A stretch of 64,000 nucleotides of DNA, from NCBI GenBank assembly GCA_003990705.1, contig AP018318.1:5505001-5569000 (forward strand), given 5' to 3'. Source of the stretch: Nostoc sp. HK-01 (GTDB taxonomy: Bacteria > Cyanobacteriota > Cyanobacteriia > Cyanobacteriales > Nostocaceae). This document shows positions 36,987 to 48,214 of the stretch, piece after piece. Within the stretch, counting starts at the first letter, position 1; each line of letters begins with the position of its first letter. The notes beneath the pieces were generated by a model. The model was given only the letters and a program-made list of their open reading frames with translations, made no database searches and was not told where the DNA came from. Position numbers and translations under genes: made by a program.

Positions 36987-37646
36987 TTAACGAGAGTTAC
37001 TCTTATCTGTACTAGTATCACCAGTGGTAGAAGAATCAGTATTTGATTTTGCCTTAGTTTTACTACTGTCCACTGGAGCAGGATTATCTTTTGGAGGAGT
37101 GGTTTGTGTTCCCGAAGTTACAGGCTGTTGAGGTGGAACAGTTATATTAATGTCTGGTGGGGAAGGTATATTTACGGTTGGAACTTGTTGTTGAGGAATT
37201 ACAACAGGTACTTCTCTGGTTCTTTCGATAGGTACTTCTCTGGTTCTTTCGATGATTGTGGTTTGTTGTGGTTGGGGAGTAGGAAGATCATTTTTAGGTG
37301 AAGGAGTCACTATTGGTTGAGTTTCGTTAACTACGGTTTCTCTGGGCTGGTTAAAGTACCAGAATGCACCAACAATTAAACCAGCTAGAGAGGTGAGCAA
37401 AATCCCCAATAGTAAGCCACGAGAAGCATTGTCATTATCACGGGCGGCTAAATTAGCTTGCTGGTAGTTCCGCTCAATTTCTCGACCATTTGCATAACCA
37501 TTGCGATAAGAATTGACATTGTTGGGATTGTTGTTAACTGTTTCACTGGTGCGTGTCAGGTTAGTGTGAGTGTTACCGTAATTATCTGTGTAAGACTCTT
37601 GTCTAGTTTCGTTGTTATAAGTTTCGCGATCGCCTGAATTAGTCAT
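36987..37646 (-). CDS. Membrane-anchored proline-rich protein of unknown function
   Basis: From the ATG at 37646 (preceded by AGGAGTG) the protein has 219 residues. An Asn/Tyr/Arg-rich cytoplasmic segment (ETYNNETRQESYTDNYGN) precedes one transmembrane helix (GLLLGILLTSLAGLIVGAFW). A Pro/Thr/Gln-rich extracytoplasmic tail follows, with a tandem ERTREVP repeat and a Ser/Thr/Lys-rich end. An upstream in-frame start at 37733 would add a doubtful hydrophobic stretch. It looks like a surface or wall-associated linker protein. Confidence 0.65.
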   Translation of the reverse strand: MTNSGDRETYNNETRQESYTDNYGNTHTNLTRTSETVNNNPNNVNSYRNGYANGREIERNYQQANLAARDNDNASRGLLLGILLTSLAGLIVGAFWYFNQPRETVVNETQPIVTPSPKNDLPTPQPQQTTIIERTREVPIERTREVPVVIPQQQVPTVNIPSPPDINITVPPQQPVTSGTQTTPPKDNPAPVDSSKTKAKSNTDSSTTGDTSTDKSNSR

Positions 37647-37954
37647 ACTATTAATTACACTCCTAAAATCTGTACTAAAAAAGCTAAACTCTGACGACAA
37701 AAGAAATTGCAATACTAATCTGACAAGAACCAAATAAATTTGCGTTCTTTTTTTTACTTAGCTTTTAATGATATTCAGCATACCCTCTGTAATTGCACAG
37801 ATGGTTCTATCTAAAGTTGGGAGTTTATCATCTGCCAAAAGAATTAGTTTCGGGTAGAGATATGCTGTTATTAGCTGTTGCCTAAAAATGTTCAAGCTTG
37901 TTTACAGGCGATCGCTCATACTAAAAAATAGTCAATTAGCAAACATTTATATAG
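37647..37954. promoter_or_regulatory. Divergent intergenic region
   Basis: About 300 AT-rich bases between the proline-rich protein gene and the tocopherol cyclase gene, which point away from each other. It contains one HIP1-type octamer (near 37908). No specific promoter box could be assigned. Confidence 0.45.
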
Positions 37955-39040
<1,086 letters not shown>

Positions 39041-39072
39041 AACTACTGCTATTATATTTATGCCTCATAGTT

Positions 39073-39146
39073 GGGGCTGTAGCTCAGTTGGATAGAGCGA
39101 GCGCCTCCTAAGCGCTAGGCCGTGCGTTCGAGACGCACCAGTCCCG
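39073..39146 (+). tRNA. tRNA-Arg (anticodon CCT)
   Basis: A 74-base cloverleaf: acceptor stem GGGGCTG/CAGTCCC, D arm around GCTCAGTTGGATAGAGC, anticodon stem AGCGC/GCGCT with loop CTCCTAA (anticodon CCT, reading AGG), a short variable loop, and T arm GTGCG-TTCGAGA-CGCAC. The CCA end is not encoded. Confidence 0.96.
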
Positions 39147-39384
39147 TCGTTATATCAAAATAAATTCACCAAAAATTTCCTCGGTAGTTTTTGCGGAATC
39201 TTCTAAATTTATCTGAAGTTAACTAATAAATACTTACCGAGAGCGTTTATACGGAATTTAATCTGTATCAACATCAAAATTGGTAACAAACTATAGGGTG
39301 GATTTGACAAAAGTCTGCTAACCTAACATATATTTTTGACTTATTCAGAGAAGAATACGTATCCCTACACGAAATCACAGAGCC

Positions 39385-39981
39385 TTGAAGAACAATTTTT
39401 TGTTTACAGGTAAATCTTTTCGGTTTATGGTTCTTGCCTTACCCCTATTTATGTGGCTTGGTTACAAAGAATTCCAACAACAAGCTAAACAACCTGAAGC
39501 GGTTTTAGTATTGGGTGGTTCAACCAAAAAATTAGAGAGAGAAAAGTTCACAGCGGAGTTTGTTCGTAAGCATCCAAATTTACCGATTTGGATTTCTGGC
39601 GGTAGTCCACCTAGATATACGCGGAAGGTATTTGTCAAAGCTGGCATTGATCCCAAGCGTTTACACTTGGATTATGAAGCTGTAGATACAGTTACTAATT
39701 TTACCAGCTTAGTAGACGATTTAAAAGCCCACGGCATCAAGAGGGTTTATTTAATTACCTCAGATTTCCACATGCGTCGTGCTTCTGTTATTGGTGAGAT
39801 TGTCTTAGGTAGCCGGGGAATTGATTTTCAGCCCGTATCTGTACCTTCAGAATCACCACCTGAACCTTTAGAGAAATCTATTCGTGATGGAGCAAGAGCT
39901 TTGGTGTGGGTAGCTACGGGTTATACAGGTGCTGATGGCGTTAGAAAAGTTGGTAAATCAAGGATGGAGAGTAGGAAGTAA
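39385..39981 (+). CDS. YdcF/SanA-like DUF218 protein
   Basis: A 198-residue protein with an N-terminal membrane anchor (FMVLALPLFMWLGYKEF) followed by the DUF218 core: AVLVLGGSTKK, WISGGSPPR, AVDTVTNFTSLVDDL and ITSDFHMRRASVIG. DUF218 proteins such as SanA/YdcF affect envelope integrity; the enzymatic activity is uncertain. I accept the TTG start because an ATG would be inside the anchor. Confidence 0.85.
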   Translation: MKNNFLFTGKSFRFMVLALPLFMWLGYKEFQQQAKQPEAVLVLGGSTKKLEREKFTAEFVRKHPNLPIWISGGSPPRYTRKVFVKAGIDPKRLHLDYEAVDTVTNFTSLVDDLKAHGIKRVYLITSDFHMRRASVIGEIVLGSRGIDFQPVSVPSESPPEPLEKSIRDGARALVWVATGYTGADGVRKVGKSRMESRK

Positions 39982-40045
39982 AAAGGTAAAAGGCAAAATT
40001 ACAAATAATGAATTTTTTACTTTTTACTTTTTACTTTTTACTTAC

Positions 40046-40339
40046 TTATGCGGCGATTTCTTGGACTAGAACAAAAGGTTGTAAAATCAGGGTGTGGAAT
40101 CGTTTTTGCCGATCGCCATTCCATTCTCCTACTTGGTCTACGGAAGGTTTGGTAATTAATTGCTCATCAATCCACTGCTGTACAGATTGAGAGTTATCAC
40201 TAGCGATCGCTTCTCCTACATCTACAAGACTTAACCCTGGCGTTACCAAAATTACTGCATCACGTTGTACATGAGGAATTAACCATTCCCATTCTGCTTC
40301 ATCTACGCTTTGTGTTAATTCTGCTCTTAAATCTGACAT
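40046..40339 (-). CDS. DUF2288 family protein
   Basis: A 97-residue protein with the DUF2288 pattern: WEWLIPHVQRDAVILVTPGL, then VDVGEAIASDNSQSVQQWID, and a closing LILQPFVLVQEI. The family is widespread in cyanobacteria and proteobacteria; its function is unknown. It is convergent with the YdcF gene. Confidence 0.85.
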   Translation of the reverse strand: MSDLRAELTQSVDEAEWEWLIPHVQRDAVILVTPGLSLVDVGEAIASDNSQSVQQWIDEQLITKPSVDQVGEWNGDRQKRFHTLILQPFVLVQEIAA

Positions 40340-40432
40340 GACTTCACGTTTTTCTTTTTCTAAATTTGATTTTACATTAGAGTTTAGTCAAGAATTATCA
40401 AGGACAAATGACCAATTACTATTGACTATTGA

Positions 40433-41470
40433 CTAAATCTCTGCTTTCATCTCATCAATTTCAAATAAAGATACGATGACTCCTGTAATAGGAATAGAGA
40501 TAAAAACTCCTAACAAACCTGCAACTCTAGCGCCTACTAGTAAAGCAAAAAATACGACCACAGGATTTAGATTTAGAGCATTTTGCATAATTCGGGGTGC
40601 AATCAAATTATCTTGAATCTGCTGAAGGATAATACAAGCAATTAAGACTTTTAATGCTAACCAAACATTTTGAGATAGCACAATCAACGTAATTGTACTA
40701 ACACCTAAAGTTGCGCCTATCCCAGGAATGATATCTAAAAATCCGACTATTACTGACAATAATAAAGCAAAAGGTACTTGTAATAATAGAAAAACTATAA
40801 AACTAGTTGTTGTTAAAAATAAACTTAATAATAACTGACCACGAAAGAACCCTAAAAAGCTCCGTCTAATAATATTGGTAAATCTAATTCGGCGCTGTTT
40901 AGGGACTATTTTTAAAATAAAATTCCATAGCTTTTCGCCATCTAATAGCATAAAAAATGCTACAACTGCAATCAAAATAAACGTGACAAAATTAGTCAAC
41001 AACTGTTGCAGAACAGTTAAGCTAGTGACTAAACCTGATATGGCCTGATTGCGTAATTGCTCTTCAATGACACTTAAATCTATTTGTAGATTGCGGTTCC
41101 TGAGAAATTCCTCTACTCTTTCTAAAAAAGGCGCAAGAGAAGTTAAAAAACCAGAAATACTATCTATTAATTGCTGTCCTTGAGATAACACCGCAATCCC
41201 AACGGTGATCATCAAGCCTCCCAAAATCACGATACTGAGCAAGAAAACAACAATCACAGCCACACCATGAGGCAAAAATCGCCGCAACCAATATACAGGG
41301 TAGCTAAGTAAGAACGCTAAAATTGCGGCGAATGTAAAAATAACTATGACTGCTTCAAAATATCCTAAAAGTTGGACAAAAGCCCAGCCAGCAGCCACTA
41401 AAAGCAAAAAGCGGACTAACGCCAAATTATTCAACCGATTCCAAAAATGCTTGGCATCCAATCCACTCAT
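40433..41470 (-). CDS. AI-2E family transporter (UPF0118 permease)
   Basis: A 345-residue multi-spanning membrane protein. About eight hydrophobic segments are visible: an N-terminal pair, then a helical hairpin after a soluble region, and the C-terminal block with FLDIIPGIGATLGV, LQQIQDNLIAPRIMQNALNL and ARVAGLLGVFISIPI, which is diagnostic of the family. Members export autoinducer-2 or Na+/H+ exchange; the substrate cannot be inferred. Nothing unusual is visible. Confidence 0.9.
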   Translation of the reverse strand: MSGLDAKHFWNRLNNLALVRFLLLVAAGWAFVQLLGYFEAVIVIFTFAAILAFLLSYPVYWLRRFLPHGVAVIVVFLLSIVILGGLMITVGIAVLSQGQQLIDSISGFLTSLAPFLERVEEFLRNRNLQIDLSVIEEQLRNQAISGLVTSLTVLQQLLTNFVTFILIAVVAFFMLLDGEKLWNFILKIVPKQRRIRFTNIIRRSFLGFFRGQLLLSLFLTTTSFIVFLLLQVPFALLLSVIVGFLDIIPGIGATLGVSTITLIVLSQNVWLALKVLIACIILQQIQDNLIAPRIMQNALNLNPVVVFFALLVGARVAGLLGVFISIPITGVIVSLFEIDEMKAEI

Positions 41471-41570
41471 ATAATGTTTAAAAAATAGATTATTTTAGCG
41501 ATCGCTAGTAGATATTAGCAACATATAAAAATCGAGTGGCGATCGCTACTACCTAAAAGTATATTTCTTA

Positions 41571-42209
41571 TCAACGCCCTAAATCGTGCATTTCGTTGAT
41601 TACTGCTGCACACTTTTGGGTTACAGCCTCTAATTGTTCTTTATTAGTAGAACTAGGAGGATCAATCACCTCACCAATTCTGATTGTGAGGGGAACAGCA
41701 CGCGGTAGAGACGAGCCTTTTTCTAGAATTCCTTCACTTCCCCACAAACTCACAGGTAAAATCGGTGCTTGCGCCTTGGCTGCTAGTAAAGCTGCGCCTT
41801 TTTTTGGGTCAGTAATTCTACCATCAGGTGTGCGAGTACCTTGTAAAAAAACTCCCACAGCCCAACCATTTTCTAAACATTCTAAAGCTGCCCGAATGGC
41901 ATTGCGATCGGCGTTACCTCGGCTCACGGGGTAAGCACCATACAATTTAATGGCTTGTGCTAAAACCGGAATTTCAAATAATTCTTGTTTAGCCATATAT
42001 GCTACTGGACGACGCACACAATTAGAAACAATGGGTGGGTCAAAGTAACTAGCATGATTGCTGACAACTACTAATGGATCTGATTGCGGCACATTTTCCA
42101 CACCATAAATCTTGCCCTGAAAGTAAGCATGAAGCATGGGGCTGACAACCGACCATTTAAAGGCGTGGTAAAGTGCCAGACTAATAAACGGTTCACGACT
42201 GCGAGACAT
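41571..42209 (-). CDS. plsC: 1-acyl-sn-glycerol-3-phosphate acyltransferase (PlsC-like)
   Basis: A 212-residue acyltransferase with the catalytic NHASYFD (HX4D), the glycerol-phosphate-binding VFLQGTRTPDGR and APILPVSLWGSEG. It makes phosphatidic acid from lysophosphatidate. It is the last gene of the plsX-fabH-fabD-plsC series on the minus strand, so acyl-ACP supply and lipid acylation genes are grouped. A second acyltransferase of the family is encoded at 50738. Confidence 0.92.
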   Translation of the reverse strand: MSRSREPFISLALYHAFKWSVVSPMLHAYFQGKIYGVENVPQSDPLVVVSNHASYFDPPIVSNCVRRPVAYMAKQELFEIPVLAQAIKLYGAYPVSRGNADRNAIRAALECLENGWAVGVFLQGTRTPDGRITDPKKGAALLAAKAQAPILPVSLWGSEGILEKGSSLPRAVPLTIRIGEVIDPPSSTNKEQLEAVTQKCAAVINEMHDLGR

Positions 42210-42358
42210 AAGAAGTATGAATTATGAAGTATGTAGCCGCTTTTAGCGGTGAAGCAGTGAGTTGGGCGGGTAACCCGACTTAAAGCAACTGCTGAACCCG
42301 AAGGGCTTGCCACAGGCTAGTGTGAAGTCGAGTATTTCATACTTCACACTTTTGAATT
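42210..42358. repeat. STRR and dispersed palindromic repeat
   Basis: TGAAGTATG-type tandem units flank a GC-rich element (GTTGGGCGGGTAACCCGACTT and CCCGAAGGG), like that at 2.25 kb. Located in the spacer between fabD and plsC. Confidence 0.7.
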
Positions 42359-42360
42359 TT

Positions 42361-43248
42361 TTAGTCCGGTAATTCAGCACCATTACGGACGTTCTTTAAG
42401 ATTAAATCAGAAGTGGTACGTTTAATTAAACCAGTTAAAACATTACCAGGGCCAATTTCTATGACTTGTTCAATGTTATTAGCTGGTAATTGCAGTGAAA
42501 TTTCTCGCCAACGTACCGAACCAGTCATCTGTTGAGTTAGACGCTGTTTTAAAATTTGGGCATCAGTCGAGGGTACAGGCTCAACATTCGACATCACGGG
42601 TACAGTTGCAGGCTGAAATTCAACAGTTTCCAGAATCTCTTGGAATTCATTCGCCGCCGTCGCCATTAAATGTGAGTGAAACGCCCCAGAGACTTTTAAA
42701 GGAATAGCACGTTTGGCTTTAACTTGAGACATGACCGCTTGTACAGCATCAGGAGTACCAGAAATTACCACCTGTGCTGGACTGTTATCATTTGCCAAAA
42801 CTACATCTGGTGTTGCAGCTATAACTGCATCTAATTGTTCTTTGTCAAAGTTCATTAACGCCGCCATCATCCCACCTGCGGCACTATCCATCAGTTCTGC
42901 ACGACGTTTGACTAAATGCAATCCTGCCGACCATTCAAAAACCCCAGCGACATAAAGGGCAATATATTCACCCAAACTATGCCCCGCCACTAAATCTGGT
43001 TGCTGTCCCCTTTCTCGCATCAAGTCCGCGAGAATACTTTCCACAACGTAAAGACAGGGCTGAGTATAAAGTGTCTGTGCTAACTTTTCTTCTTGGTTTT
43101 GGCAGACATCAGTTACAGACCAACCCAAAATTGCCTCCGCTTGGTCAAATTTCTCTTTGGCGGAGGGTATATCTAGTAGATCCATTCCCATTCCCAAAGC
43201 TTGGGAACCTTGTCCGGGAAACACCCATACGGTTTTAGTCATTGTCAA
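42361..43248 (-). CDS. fabD: Malonyl-CoA:ACP transacylase
   Basis: A 295-residue FabD with the N-terminal WVFPGQGSQALGMG, the nucleophile elbow GHSLGEYIALY, the catalytic His in GAFHSHLM and GPGNVLTGLI near the C terminus. It loads malonyl groups on acyl carrier protein for fatty-acid elongation. fabH lies 70 bases upstream and plsC downstream on the same strand. Confidence 0.97.
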   Translation of the reverse strand: MTMTKTVWVFPGQGSQALGMGMDLLDIPSAKEKFDQAEAILGWSVTDVCQNQEEKLAQTLYTQPCLYVVESILADLMRERGQQPDLVAGHSLGEYIALYVAGVFEWSAGLHLVKRRAELMDSAAGGMMAALMNFDKEQLDAVIAATPDVVLANDNSPAQVVISGTPDAVQAVMSQVKAKRAIPLKVSGAFHSHLMATAANEFQEILETVEFQPATVPVMSNVEPVPSTDAQILKQRLTQQMTGSVRWREISLQLPANNIEQVIEIGPGNVLTGLIKRTTSDLILKNVRNGAELPD

Positions 43249-43318
43249 TAGTCAATAAAGAAGTCAAAAGGCAAAAAGCAAAAGTAAAAATTTTTACTTT
43301 TTACTTTTTACTTAATAC

Positions 43319-44311
43319 TTATTTTCCCCATTGGAAGATGGCTGCACCCCAGGTAAGACCTGCGCCAAAGCCGGATGCAGCAATGATGTTGTTAGGTTGA
43401 ATTTTGCCTTGTTGCACTGCTTCATCTAAGGCGAGAGGAATAGAAGCAGCGGAAGTATTGCCGTAATTTGCCAGATTACTAATAACTTTTTGTTCGGGAA
43501 TTCCTAGCCGTTGAGCGACAGCATCTAGAATGCGTTGATTGGCTTGATGTAAGATGAGCCAATCTATTTGATCAACAGTAAGATGAGCTTCAAATAAGGC
43601 TTTATCAATAATTTCTGGGACTTTCTGCACAGCAAAGCGGTATACTTCTTTGCCGTTCATGGTGATGGGTTGGTAATGGCCTTGAGAAACGTTGATGTTT
43701 GGGAGTATTTCTTGAGCAGTAGCTGCATAGCCAAGGTTGAGGTAATGATTTTGCGTACCGTCACTTTTGAGGGCAAATCCTAAGAGGCGATCGCTTTCAC
43801 TAGCTTGCAAAACTACCGCACCCGCCCCATCACCAAACAAAATACAAGTTCTGCGGTCTTGCCAATCTACCCAACGAGAGAGGATGTCTGCCCCGATCAA
43901 AAGTACATTCTGATATACACCTGTTCTGAGGTATTGAGCAGCTGTAACTAGCCCAAACACAAAGCCAGAACAAGCGGCGGTTAAGTCAAACGCTACGGCT
44001 TTAGTCGCGCCTAACTCAGCCTGCACTTTACAAGCAGTGCCAAACAAATCATCAGGGGTAGATGTTGCCAGCAAAATCAGATCTATATCAGTGGCTTGAA
44101 TTCCGGCAGATGCGATCGCTCGACGACCAGCAGCTGCCGCCAATGAACTCAGAGAATCTGACGGTTGTGATACTCGTCGTTGACGAATCCCGGTTCTTGT
44201 GGTGATCCACTCATCTGATGTTTCAACCAGCGCTGTTAGTGCCTGGTTGTCGAGGGAAGTTTCCGGAACTGCCGAGCCACTTCCTGTAAATGCTATGCCT
44301 AACTTTTGCAC
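43319..44311 (-). CDS. fabH: 3-oxoacyl-ACP synthase III
   Basis: A 330-residue condensing enzyme. The catalytic triad is visible: Cys in FDLTAACSGFVFG, His in LILHQANQRILDAV and Asn in LANYGNTSAASIPL. GSGSAVPETSLDN and SDEWITTRTGIRQRR form the typical N terminus. It starts fatty-acid synthesis with acetyl-CoA. It lies between plsX and fabD. Confidence 0.97.
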   Translation of the reverse strand: MQKLGIAFTGSGSAVPETSLDNQALTALVETSDEWITTRTGIRQRRVSQPSDSLSSLAAAAGRRAIASAGIQATDIDLILLATSTPDDLFGTACKVQAELGATKAVAFDLTAACSGFVFGLVTAAQYLRTGVYQNVLLIGADILSRWVDWQDRRTCILFGDGAGAVVLQASESDRLLGFALKSDGTQNHYLNLGYAATAQEILPNINVSQGHYQPITMNGKEVYRFAVQKVPEIIDKALFEAHLTVDQIDWLILHQANQRILDAVAQRLGIPEQKVISNLANYGNTSAASIPLALDEAVQQGKIQPNNIIAASGFGAGLTWGAAIFQWGK

Positions 44312-44402
44312 TCCTGCTCTCCCAAGCTCTCAGCATTTTGATCATTGCCTCTGGTGTTTTCCTACAACAAAGGACAAATGACGGATGACAACTAACCCAT
44401 TA

Positions 44403-45428
44403 CTAACCGCTACCACGCTGTAGGATTTCGTATTGGGAATGAAGCCTTTCTAGTACCTGATTATCTACTGCTTCTTTGGCCATCCGTATTGCACTAAAAA
44501 TTGAAGGTGCTTGTGAACTGCCGTGGCCGATAAAACAAACTCCAGCCACACCTAACAGTAAAGCACCTCCATGCTCCGCATGATCCATGCGCTGCTTAAT
44601 TCGCTTGAGATTTGGTTTTAACAGTGCTGTGCCAATTTGACCGTGCAATCCTTGGGGTAGTTCTTCCCGTAAAATTTGCAGAATTACGCCTCCCAGAGAT
44701 TCGGCAAATTTTAGTAAGACATTGCCGACAAAACCATCGCAGACAATCACATCAAATTCGCCAGAAAGTACATCACGCCCTTCAGCATTACCAACAAAAT
44801 TAATTAAAGAATTATCTCGCAGTAGTTGATGGGCGCGGAGGGCTTGCTCATTACCTTTTGTATCTTCTTCGCCAATATTCAATAACCCGACTTTGGGTGT
44901 GTCTGTACCTAATACATACTGGCTATAAATAGAACCCATCATCGCAAACTGCTCTAAAAACTTAGGTCGGCAGTCTACATTGGCACCTACATCTAAAATT
45001 AACACTGGCTTGCCAGCCATAATTGTAGGGAAAACTGTACCAATTGCTGGGCGATCAATTCCTGGCAATCTCCCTAAGCGCAGCAATGCTGCTGCCATAG
45101 CTGCCCCAGAGTGTCCAGCAGAAAATACAGCATCCGCCTGCTGATTTTTTACCAAATCCATCGCCACATTAATCGAAGCCTTGCGTTTGCGTCTAACCGC
45201 ATTTAAAGGCTCCTCATCCATCGCGATCGCTTCTTCAGCAGGAACTATCTCCACCCTCTCCAAAGTAGTTTTTGGCGGCATGACAGCTTTAATTTGTTGG
45301 GGATCACCTACCAACAAGACTTTCACACCCAATTCTTCACTGGCGCGTAATGCACCAGCAACGATTTCTTTGGGTGCATGATCCCCCCCCATCGCGTCAA
45401 TTGCTATCCGTGCGCAAGTCGATCCCAT
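44403..45428 (-). CDS. plsX: Phosphate acyltransferase PlsX
   Basis: A 341-residue protein with RIAIDAMGGDHAPKEIV at the N terminus, then SAGHSGAAMAAALLRLG and EHGGALLLGVAG. It converts acyl-ACP to acyl-phosphate, the first step of phosphatidate synthesis. It is the promoter-proximal gene of the lipid cluster plsX-fabH-fabD-plsC, a classic bacterial order. Confidence 0.97.
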   Translation of the reverse strand: MGSTCARIAIDAMGGDHAPKEIVAGALRASEELGVKVLLVGDPQQIKAVMPPKTTLERVEIVPAEEAIAMDEEPLNAVRRKRKASINVAMDLVKNQQADAVFSAGHSGAAMAAALLRLGRLPGIDRPAIGTVFPTIMAGKPVLILDVGANVDCRPKFLEQFAMMGSIYSQYVLGTDTPKVGLLNIGEEDTKGNEQALRAHQLLRDNSLINFVGNAEGRDVLSGEFDVIVCDGFVGNVLLKFAESLGGVILQILREELPQGLHGQIGTALLKPNLKRIKQRMDHAEHGGALLLGVAGVCFIGHGSSQAPSIFSAIRMAKEAVDNQVLERLHSQYEILQRGSG

Positions 45429-45763
45429 TGCTCAGAGCTTCTAGAAACCTTACAAATTTTACCAGATTGGCTTTGTTAAAAAACCTTAACTTTTTGACTG
45501 CCAAATTCCCATACTCAGTGCTGAGTCAAGTAAAAACTGCTCAGTACTCCGCATCATTTGTCACTATTGCAACATATTTTGGCGGCAAGCCCAAGATAAC
45601 ACGCGAGAAGTTAAAAGTAAAAAGGTGAGCCAGCGAGGTCTTGGGGGTTTCCCCCATGAGCGACTGGCGTTAGCGTCAGCGTTAGCGACGTTAGGAGCGT
45701 CACCCGAAGGGCAAAAGTAAACAGAAAGATACTTTTGCCTTTTTACTTTTAACTTTTGACTTT
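45429..45763. repeat. Intergenic region with dispersed repeat and STRR
   Basis: The segment above plsX is AT-rich and likely holds its promoter. From about 45605 on there are AAAGTAAAAAGG-type tandem units around a GC-rich palindrome (TTGGGGGTTTCCCCCA, GCGTTAGCG repeats, CACCCGAAGGGC). No gene is seen. Confidence 0.65.
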
Positions 45764-47242
45764 TTATTGATTGAGTATCCAATCAACTAACATCCTTACG
45801 CCGTAGCCTGTGGCACCGGGGCCGTTGTAGCCATTTTCTTTATCTGCCCACACTGGCCCAGCAATATCTATGTGCGCCCAAGGGGTATCTTTAACGAACT
45901 GCTTGAGGAATAGGGCAGCGGTAATCGAACCACCAGGACGCGGCCCGGTGTTTTTCATATCCGCAATGCCAGATTTCAAGCCTTCAAAATATTTCTCTTC
46001 CATTGGCATTCGCCAAATTTTTTCGCCGGATGTGGCAGCAGCTGTTTCTAACTGCGAAGCTATCGCGTCGTCAGGAGTATATAGACCTGCAATATCTTCA
46101 CCTAAAGCGATAACGTTGGCACCTGTGAGGGTGGCTAAATCCACGATCGCATCTAAGCCCAATTTATCGGTATATACCAAAGCATCAGCTAAGGTTAAAC
46201 GCCCTTCAGCATCGGTGTTATTAACTTCGATGGTTTTGCCGTTGGAGGCGGTAAGGATGTCGCCTGGGTGCATAGCGCGACCGCTAATCATGTTTTCGGT
46301 AACGGCAGAGATGAAGTGAACTTCGGCATTCGGCTTGAGTTGGGCGATCGCTTTTGCCGCACCCAAGGTTGCAGCTGCACCACCCATATCAATTTTCATG
46401 GTTTCGATGCCGCTACCTGCACCTTTAATATTTAGTCCACCAGAGTCAAAGGTTAAACCTTTGCCAATAATGGCGAGTTTCTTTGTCGGTGTGCCTTCTG
46501 GTTTGTAGGTGAGATGAATAAATTTGGGTGGTAAGTCAGATGCTAGGGCAACTCCCAAAAAAGCACCCATACCTAACTTTTCACAATCTTCTTTTTCGAG
46601 TATTTGTAGTTGTAAACCGTAGTCTTTGGCGATCGCTTGGGCGGTTTCTGCCATTGTAATGGGTGTAACTGCGTTGGCTGGGGCTGCAACCAACTCTCTC
46701 GCCAAAATTACTCCAGACACAATTTGATTTGCACGGGTAATCGCGGCTTCTTGTCCCTCGAAACCTAGCAGTTCTACAGTTTCAACCTTTGACCCTTTAT
46801 CGTCTGGTTCTGATTTAAAGCGAACATCTTGGTACAAAGCTAACTGTACACCTTCAGCGATCGCTTGGGCTGTGGCTACTGGGTCGTTATTCCATAAGGG
46901 AAAGCTAAATCCGAGAGTTTTGCTTTTTTGCTTTTTTGCTACTTTAGCCGCCGCCGCCGCCGCCCGCCGCAGACTATCTACTTTCAGCACGTCTGGTTTT
47001 CCTAAACCGACTAAAATAATTTTTTTAACTGAACCACCGCCACTGACACGGGTGAAGACAGTACTGTTGGCTTTGGCTGTAAATTCTTCTTCGGCAATGA
47101 CTTCTTTTAAGATGCCAGCAAACTTTTCATTCAAAGTCGCCAGTTCACCTGTTAACTCTACCGCATCTTCAAATAATCCAATTGCCAAACTATCGCCTGC
47201 CCACTCCAGCAGAGGCTGATTACTAAGTTGAATTGCTGCCAT
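45764..47242 (-). CDS. pepA: Leucyl aminopeptidase (M17)
   Basis: A 492-residue aminopeptidase. The metal-binding and catalytic C-terminal domain has [26 protein letters not shown] and [17 protein letters not shown]. An N-terminal macro-like domain is present. Length and motifs are normal. It functions as a hexameric cytosolic peptidase that trims N-terminal residues. It ends close to the repeat block and is not operonic with plsX. Confidence 0.96.
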   Translation of the reverse strand: MAAIQLSNQPLLEWAGDSLAIGLFEDAVELTGELATLNEKFAGILKEVIAEEEFTAKANSTVFTRVSGGGSVKKIILVGLGKPDVLKVDSLRRAAAAAAKVAKKQKSKTLGFSFPLWNNDPVATAQAIAEGVQLALYQDVRFKSEPDDKGSKVETVELLGFEGQEAAITRANQIVSGVILARELVAAPANAVTPITMAETAQAIAKDYGLQLQILEKEDCEKLGMGAFLGVALASDLPPKFIHLTYKPEGTPTKKLAIIGKGLTFDSGGLNIKGAGSGIETMKIDMGGAAATLGAAKAIAQLKPNAEVHFISAVTENMISGRAMHPGDILTASNGKTIEVNNTDAEGRLTLADALVYTDKLGLDAIVDLATLTGANVIALGEDIAGLYTPDDAIASQLETAAATSGEKIWRMPMEEKYFEGLKSGIADMKNTGPRPGGSITAALFLKQFVKDTPWAHIDIAGPVWADKENGYNGPGATGYGVRMLVDWILNQ

Positions 47243-47415
47243 GTTGGGATTTTCTTTAAAGATTCCTTCTTGTACCAGTATTGCTCAAAATTTTGAAGTG
47301 TGAAGTCGGAAATATGATTTCAAGTGCTGGCTATTGACTGTTGACCATTGACCATTAACAAAGGACAAATGACCATTGACTTTTATAATTGAAACATCCC
47401 AACCTTCTGCATGGC

Positions 47416-48126
47416 ATGACTATGACCTCAGCCTTGACTCCAAACCAACGGGCAGAAGTGTTCTATCCTAGTTCCGATGGTGAACCTGTGGCAGAAAGCT
47501 ATGCCCATCTATGTGTTTTACTGGCGACGCTGGAAGTTTTACGCCAGTATTTAGCAGGACAACAAGCAACAGTCCTTGCCAATCAATTTCTCTACTACGC
47601 TCAAGGTTTTCCTAAGTTGCGCGTTGCACCAGATGTGATGATAATTTTTAATGTCGCGCCTGGTGGTCGAGATAATTATAAAGTGTGGGAAGAAGGGGAA
47701 GTTCCATCTGTGATTTTTGAGATGACTTCGGCAGGGACAAAAAATCACGATCAGGAATTTAAGAAAATATTGTACGAGCAACTTGGTGTTAAAGAATACT
47801 GGCTATTTGATCCTAAAGGTGAATGGGTACAAGAGCAGTTGCAAGGTTATCGGTTGCGGCAAGATAGATATGAATTGATTACAGACAATCGCAGTGAACC
47901 TTTAGGGTTGCGGTTGCAAGTAGAAGGAGAACTGATTGGTTTTTACCGAGAAGATACAGGAGAAAAACTGCTTAATCCCACAGAACAGGCGCAAGCACTA
48001 CGAGAAGCAAAACAAAGGATAGATGCAGAAGCTTTGGCTCGACAGCAAGCTGAACAGCAAGTAGAGCAATTAAAGCAACGTCTCCGAGAACTGGGTATTG
48101 ATCCTGAGCAAGTTGAACAAGAATAG
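47416..48126 (+). CDS. Uma2 family (DUF820) endonuclease-like protein
   Basis: From the ATG at 47416 (MTMTSALTPNQRAEVFYPSS) the protein has 236 residues. The PD-(D/E)XK-like core shows VAPDVMIIFNV, WEEGEVPSVIFEMTSAGTKN and GVKEYWLFDPKGEWV. A C-terminal coiled coil (ALREAKQRIDAEALARQQA and following) is typical of the longer Uma2 branch. An upstream in-frame TTG at 47389 is possible but less likely. It is intact, unlike the copy at 21653. Confidence 0.85.
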   Translation: MTMTSALTPNQRAEVFYPSSDGEPVAESYAHLCVLLATLEVLRQYLAGQQATVLANQFLYYAQGFPKLRVAPDVMIIFNVAPGGRDNYKVWEEGEVPSVIFEMTSAGTKNHDQEFKKILYEQLGVKEYWLFDPKGEWVQEQLQGYRLRQDRYELITDNRSEPLGLRLQVEGELIGFYREDTGEKLLNPTEQAQALREAKQRIDAEALARQQAEQQVEQLKQRLRELGIDPEQVEQE

Positions 48127-48214
48127 AGGCGCTAGTACAACAAGGCAAAAGGCAAAAGAAAGAAGTCTGATTATGTAGGCTTTTGAGTAATTTCTCAGGG
48201 TCTGTTTATTGACG